Of a DNA stretch of 64,000 bases, positions 60,861 to 64,000 are shown one piece after another. The DNA comes from an uncultured bacterium (lineage in GTDB: Bacteria; Bacillota; Clostridia; UBA1381): contig CAJMRL010000012.1 in the NCBI GenBank assembly GCA_905215805.1, positions 3,160-67,159 of the forward strand, given 5' to 3'. The notes under the pieces were generated by a model that was given only the letters and a program-made list of their open reading frames with translations, did no database searches and was not told the origin of the DNA. Positions within the stretch are counted from its first letter, which is position 1, and every line of letters begins with the position of its first letter. Both the position numbers and the translations under genes were made by a program.

Positions 60861-61799
60861 TCAATTGTTCAATACCGTTATGCTTATTGCCTCGGATAGA
60901 GGTTCAAGGCTTTGCAATGAATCCCATACAAAGCATTTTATACTGCTGCCTTCCTTAACGTTGTTGACGTTAAAGCCGCCTATATTGGTATAGTTCTCTC
61001 CATGCCCCAGAACTGTATCGGTTTGCTTCAGTACGGAAACAAAATTGCCGTTGCTGTCGTACAGGCATGTAATAACGCTTGCAGCTCTGAGAGCGCCGCT
61101 GTTATTATATATATTTAACGCAAGCTCGCCTTCAAGAGCGCCGTCATATACACTCAATGTGTTTTTCGGAACGACCACGCTGAAAGGTGTTTCGGTATCG
61201 CCGGCGGTATTTAATTCGATAGACGCTGTGCCTATAGCATCGGCCGCGCCCACGCTTTGTATCGAGCCGTTAAAGGATATCGCGCTGTCCGCCATTATAT
61301 CCACGTTTTCAGTGCCGGAAGATACTCCCAAATTAGCGCCGGATGTTTCCATATAGCTTTTTACTCCGCTTGAATTCATCGTCTCAATCGTACCGCCGTT
61401 CATGGAATTGAGATACACATATCCTGTGTCATTTTCGTTCACGTCAATATAAACGGACGCTCCGCTCTCGGCTGCCGTAACAGTCGTATAAACCCCCTTA
61501 TTTGTTACGGATACCTTGAGCTCATCATCGGTTCCCGTCACAACGTAGTCGCCCTCCGGGAGAATGTACTGCTTTATATCCGTATCGATATCCTCCTGTA
61601 CCGGCAGGACTTCATACGCGCCGCTCACAAATTCTATCGGAACACCGTCAATATTTTTCAGCTCGGCGCTGTCGGCGCTTATGGTGACAATCGTATTGAC
61701 GCCCGAATCTGCCTGAACGTCATATGTATTATATGTATTGTATATTGTATCAAGCTTCTGATACGATAGCAAGATTCGCATATAATATGATATCAGCAA
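60861..61799 (-). pseudogene. Surface-protein gene lacking its 5' end
   Basis: The open frame (312 codons) codes for a Thr/Ser/Asn-rich, beta-repeat protein. It ends in the C-terminal module shared with the phosphatase and others here (CFVWDSLQSLEPL, final 85 residues). There is no ribosome site, good start or signal peptide: the frame enters from a stop codon through LLISYYMRILLSYQK, which looks like non-coding sequence. The 5' end was probably lost when the neighbouring fragments arrived. Its 3' end is intact. Confidence 0.6.
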
Positions 61800-61940
61800 A
61801 AACCCCCAAAAACATAGGTTTTAAGCGGTTTTTATACTTTTTATTAATTCCGAAGTACGGTTGTTAACAACCAGTATCTATAATATGATAGTCAGATTGA
61901 TAGTCAGATATTAAATACTTCTGCTACATAATCCGCATAC

Positions 61941-61970
61941 AAAAAGAGAACCTTTGTTGGCTCTCTTTTT
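61941..61970 (-). terminator. Terminator
   Basis: AAAAAGAGAACC / GGCTCTCTTTTT, one mismatch, 6-nt loop. It lies just after the metallopeptidase fragment. Confidence 0.8.
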
Positions 61971-62000
61971 GCTCAGTATATCGACAATAAAACCTGAGTT

Positions 62001-62420
62001 CTATGTGATAATCATATTATACCACGAATTACTTAGCCATGTCAATCCTCCTTGGGAATTTGTTTTACTTATGCTCTCAAAAAAGTCATTGGAAAACTCC
62101 GGAGCGTTCTCAATGCTATCACCATTAAGATACATCCTTATAAATTCAGCAACTGCTTCGCCTTTTTGTTCATTTTTCTGATATTGTCCCAAAAAATCCG
62201 CATCACAAAGCTCTATAGCCTCACCGATATGCGCACTTGATGATATCTTATATTTCTTATCAAGATAGTGTCCCAACTCATGTGAGATAACATTTATATC
62301 ATTTGCAACCCTTGTACGTATAGTTTCAGCCTTTCCTTTGAAAACTCCTGCGGCGTTTGCTGCTCTGTAGTTTCCTACATTGATTGGAATGCCAAACATA
62401 TCTCCTGCGTACTTTACTAT
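62001..62420 (-). pseudogene. Fragment of phage/ICE-type metallopeptidase domain
   Basis: About 140 codons open without a usable start. The sequence reads YAGDMFGIPINVGNYR, then TIRTRVANDINVISHELGHYLDKKY, with a zincin HELGH motif. This resembles the metallopeptidase-like parts of the large polyvalent proteins of phages and conjugative elements. The fragment begins abruptly where the LRR fragment ends and is far shorter than such proteins, so it is a remnant. Family likeness is by eye. Confidence 0.65.
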
Positions 62421-62424
62421 ACGA

Positions 62425-62661
62425 AATCGTTATGGAGGTGATATCGTCTTTATGCGCATACCACGGCGCTGTGCCGGGAGCGTAGTCTTCCATTTTGCCC
62501 GCGTCAGATATCGTAAGATTACCGTTCTCCAGACTCCATTGCAGTTCTCCCGCATAGCCCGACGCGTCTGCTGCAAATGCTGGCAGGCATTTGCTTTTTT
62601 TTTGAAGCAAATCATTTGGCGCTGAAAATATAAGTGACGACGGTGAAAGTATCAATGTCAT
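62425..62661 (-). pseudogene. Fragment of BspA-like leucine-rich-repeat surface protein
   Basis: The frame contains AFAADASGYAGELQW, NGNLTISDAGKM and TAPWYAHKDDITSITI, the N-terminal part common to BspA-like (LRR_5) surface proteins. It runs out exactly at the junction with the metallopeptidase fragment, after which it reads in a foreign frame. The signal-peptide part is out of frame or damaged and there is no ribosome site. A chimeric remnant. Confidence 0.7.
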
Positions 62662-62758
62662 TTTAATAAAAAAATTTCCAAAGCGATGCGTGGTGCGTTT
62701 GAGAGCTTCTGATAGTCAAAATATAGTCGATTCATAAAAACATAATAATTTAAAACAG

Positions 62759-62796
62759 CAAAAAAACGGCCTAACCGTATGGTCAAGCCGTTTTTC
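62759..62796 (-). terminator. Terminator of tRNA-Lys
   Basis: AAAACGGCTTGACC / GGTTAGGCCGTTTT with two wobble pairs, loop ATAC, then seven T on the minus strand, 5 bases past the tRNA. Confidence 0.9.
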
Positions 62797-62800
62797 GGGA

Positions 62801-62873
62801 TACACCATCAGGGACTCGAACCCTGGACACCCTGATTAAGAGTCAGGTGCTCTACCAACTGAGCTAATAGTGC
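62801..62873 (-). tRNA. tRNA-Lys (anticodon CTT)
   Basis: The 73-nt cloverleaf has acceptor GCACTAT / ATGGTGT, D arm GCTC-AGTTGGTA-GAGC, anticodon arm CCTGA-CTCTTAA-TCAGG and T arm CAGGG-TTCGAGT-CCCTG, with discriminator A. CCA is not encoded. A promoter TTGACA (plus 62925-62930), 17 bp, TATTAT (plus 62902-62907) lies upstream. Fragments of mobile-element type adjoin its 3' side. Confidence 0.97.
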
Positions 62874-63000
62874 ATATCGTACTCACCTGAGCACGAATAA
62901 TATAATACCATAAAATAAAGTATTTGTCAAGTGTTTTTTACAATTTTTTTGAAAAATTTATGCGGTATATAAATTTTTTCTTACAATCAAAAATAACCGC

Positions 63001-63027
63001 AAAAAATAACCGCCCCGAAGGGCGGTT
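63001..63027 (-). terminator. Terminator of stalk/InlB-repeat protein gene
   Basis: AACCGCCC / GGGCGGTT with a UUCG tetraloop on the minus strand, then ATTTTTT. Confidence 0.92.
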
Positions 63028-63035
63028 AAAATATA

Positions 63036-64000
63036 TTAGTTTCTTGTAATGATTACCTGCTGACCGTCTTCATCCCAATCAACATCTGCACCGAGATTTT
63101 CTGAAATGAATCTTATCGGCATATATGTTCTGTCGTTTTCGATGAACGCCGGTGAATCAAGAGCAACGCTTTCGCCGTTTACAAGAGCTGTGGAAGCTCC
63201 GATTGTAATAACGATAGTTGTGTCATCCTGTACGATAGTTACCTGCTGGTTGTCGCCGTCCCAAGTAATTGTACCGCCGAGACTTTCAACAACAAATCTT
63301 GCCGGAAGCATTGTTCTGTCGTTTACGATCTTAGGAGCAACATCGTTATTTACAGTCTTGCCCCATACGGTAGCCTGTGTGCTTCCGATAGTAAGTATCA
63401 TCTGATCGCTCGGAGCCTCTGTTGGAGCTGTGGTAGCAGTGCCCTCTGTCCAAGCTGCATAAAGTGTGAATGATTTATATACAGCTGAATCGAAATCATA
63501 TTCATCTGTAAGAGCTCTGTCTGTATACCAGCCTGCAAATGTGTATCCGCTTCTTGTCGGAGCTGTCGGCTCTGAAAGTCTTGAACCTGAAGTAACTCTT
63601 GTTGAACTGATCGAGCTTCCGCCGTTGGTGTTGAAGGAAACAGTGTATGTTGACACACCGCCGCCGCCACCGCCTCCGCTGGTTCTGCCGCCGGCAGTCG
63701 TGCTTACAGTCTTTGTATAAACTGTGTCAGGCTCTGATGTGCTTCTGAATCTGAGCTGGTATGTTGTATCCAAAGAAAGATTTCTGAAGGATATTGTACC
63801 GCTTGCAGATGAAGTCCAGTCTCTTACAACATTGCCGTTTGAGTCATACAACGCGTACTCATAGCCGTTCAAAGCATTTGTAACTGTAATAATTGTTGAA
63901 GATGTAGTTGTAGTTACGCTGTCTGATTCAGGTGAGTCTGTAGCAGCCGGAGCATCTGTTGCCGGAGCATCTGTTGCCGGAGCATCTGTTGCCGGAGCAT
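63036..64000 (-). CDS. Large surface protein, 5' part outside window
   Basis: The frame is open to the right edge, giving about 320 residues of the C-terminus. In order: an ATDAP tandem repeat; a fibronectin-like domain (TNALNGYEYALYDSNGNVV); a Gly-rich link; an InlB B-repeat/Flg_new domain (YTVSFNTNGGSSISSTRV ... GYTFAGWYTD); and two stalk domains of copper-amine-oxidase-N type (IVNDRTMLPARFVVESLGG, then IENDRTYMPIRFISENLGA) ending HVIITRN-like QQVIITRN. The TTG at 63872 is an internal codon, not a start. Probably wall-associated; function unknown. Confidence 0.8.
   Translation of the reverse strand, partial: APATDAPATDAPATDAPAATDSPESDSVTTTTSSTIITVTNALNGYEYALYDSNGNVVRDWTSSASGTISFRNLSLDTTYQLRFRSTSEPDTVYTKTVSTTAGGRTSGGGGGGGVSTYTVSFNTNGGSSISSTRVTSGSRLSEPTAPTRSGYTFAGWYTDRALTDEYDFDSAVYKSFTLYAAWTEGTATTAPTEAPSDQMILTIGSTQATVWGKTVNNDVAPKIVNDRTMLPARFVVESLGGTITWDGDNQQVTIVQDDTTIVITIGASTALVNGESVALDSPAFIENDRTYMPIRFISENLGADVDWDEDGQQVIITRN
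63940..64000 (-). repeat. 15-bp tandem repeat encoding ATDAP
   Basis: At least four units of a 15-bp repeat, nearly identical, run to the window edge. In frame within the surface-protein gene, so copy number could vary without frameshift. Confidence 0.85.

Noticed and set aside
62801..62873. tRNA-Lys as part of a truncated or pseudo-tRNA
   Set aside because: All four arms pair correctly, anticodon loop and discriminator are normal, and a promoter and terminator flank it.
63940..64000. CRISPR-like repeats at the right edge
   Set aside because: The units are contiguous 15-bp coding repeats with no spacers. No cas genes are present.

Overview
The window looks like a chromosomal segment of a Gram-positive, low to moderate G+C anaerobe of the class Clostridia. 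The evidence is the strong AGGAGG ribosome binding sites with several TTG and GTG starts, consensus TTGACA-N17-TATAAT promoters before most units, a YlmC/YmxH-type sporulation-associated protein, cdaA-cdaR, and many long signal-peptide proteins with 'stalk' domains. A pectin-use locus and the abundance of multidomain surface proteins fit pectin-degrading gut Clostridia such as the Monoglobaceae. That taxonomic placement is inference.

Layout. 1-4 kb: a secreted protein followed by a small protein cut by the window edge, a divergent AraC-family regulator, an Rpn-type PD-(D/E)XK nuclease/transposase-like gene and a PsiE-like membrane protein. 4-12 kb: glmM, a SWIM-SNF2 helicase, a GT-C-like membrane glycosyltransferase, a zinc-ribbon/Yip1-like membrane protein and ridA. 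12-20 kb: a very large secreted CAP-domain protein, a gtrA/GT2 pair, and on the minus strand a Tet(M)-like translational GTPase fused to a C-terminal NYN (YacP/Rae1-like) nuclease domain. 20-31 kb: the pectin locus, with a secreted PL1 pectate lyase, an intracellular GH105 unsaturated galacturonyl/rhamnogalacturonyl hydrolase, a carbohydrate ABC importer (two permeases and a lipoprotein but no ATPase) and a beta-propeller protein with an SLH-like tail. 31-40 kb: a second Rpn paralogue, a radical SAM protein, a GNAT/DtxR-family pair, a MATE transporter, and the tightly overlapping run ylmC-nrdR-PHP-mnmE-rsuA-like-YhcC-like. 40-48 kb: an amino-acid ABC transporter, cdaR/cdaA, a stalk-plus-cohesin-like secreted protein, a PII gene behind a structured leader, galE and a small lipoprotein operon. 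48-61 kb: a secreted metallophosphatase, a YibE/F-type membrane protein, rho plus a GT-C-like protein, a second amino-acid ABC transporter whose binding protein is split by an in-frame stop, an L,D-transpeptidase and xylulokinase. 61-64 kb: a truncated surface-protein gene, two colliding gene fragments (phage/ICE-type metallopeptidase and BspA-like leucine-rich-repeat protein), tRNA-Lys(CTT) and the 3' part of another large surface protein.

How it works together. The pectin locus reads as an import-and-cleave route: PL1 cuts pectin outside, the ABC importer takes up unsaturated oligomers (using an ATPase encoded elsewhere), and GH105 removes the unsaturated end inside. CdaA/CdaR, GlmM, L,D-transpeptidase, GtrA/GT2 and GalE all concern the envelope. 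PII, two polar amino-acid transporters and a nitrogen-type leader concern nitrogen supply.

Main points of interest are the GTPase-NYN fusion, the tandem leader with a terminator before the PII gene, a dispersed family of intergenic inverted repeats built on one terminator-like motif, a C-terminal module shared by four unrelated surface proteins, and a gene graveyard beside tRNA-Lys. No rRNA, CRISPR array, intact transposase or integrase was seen. All comparisons were made by eye.
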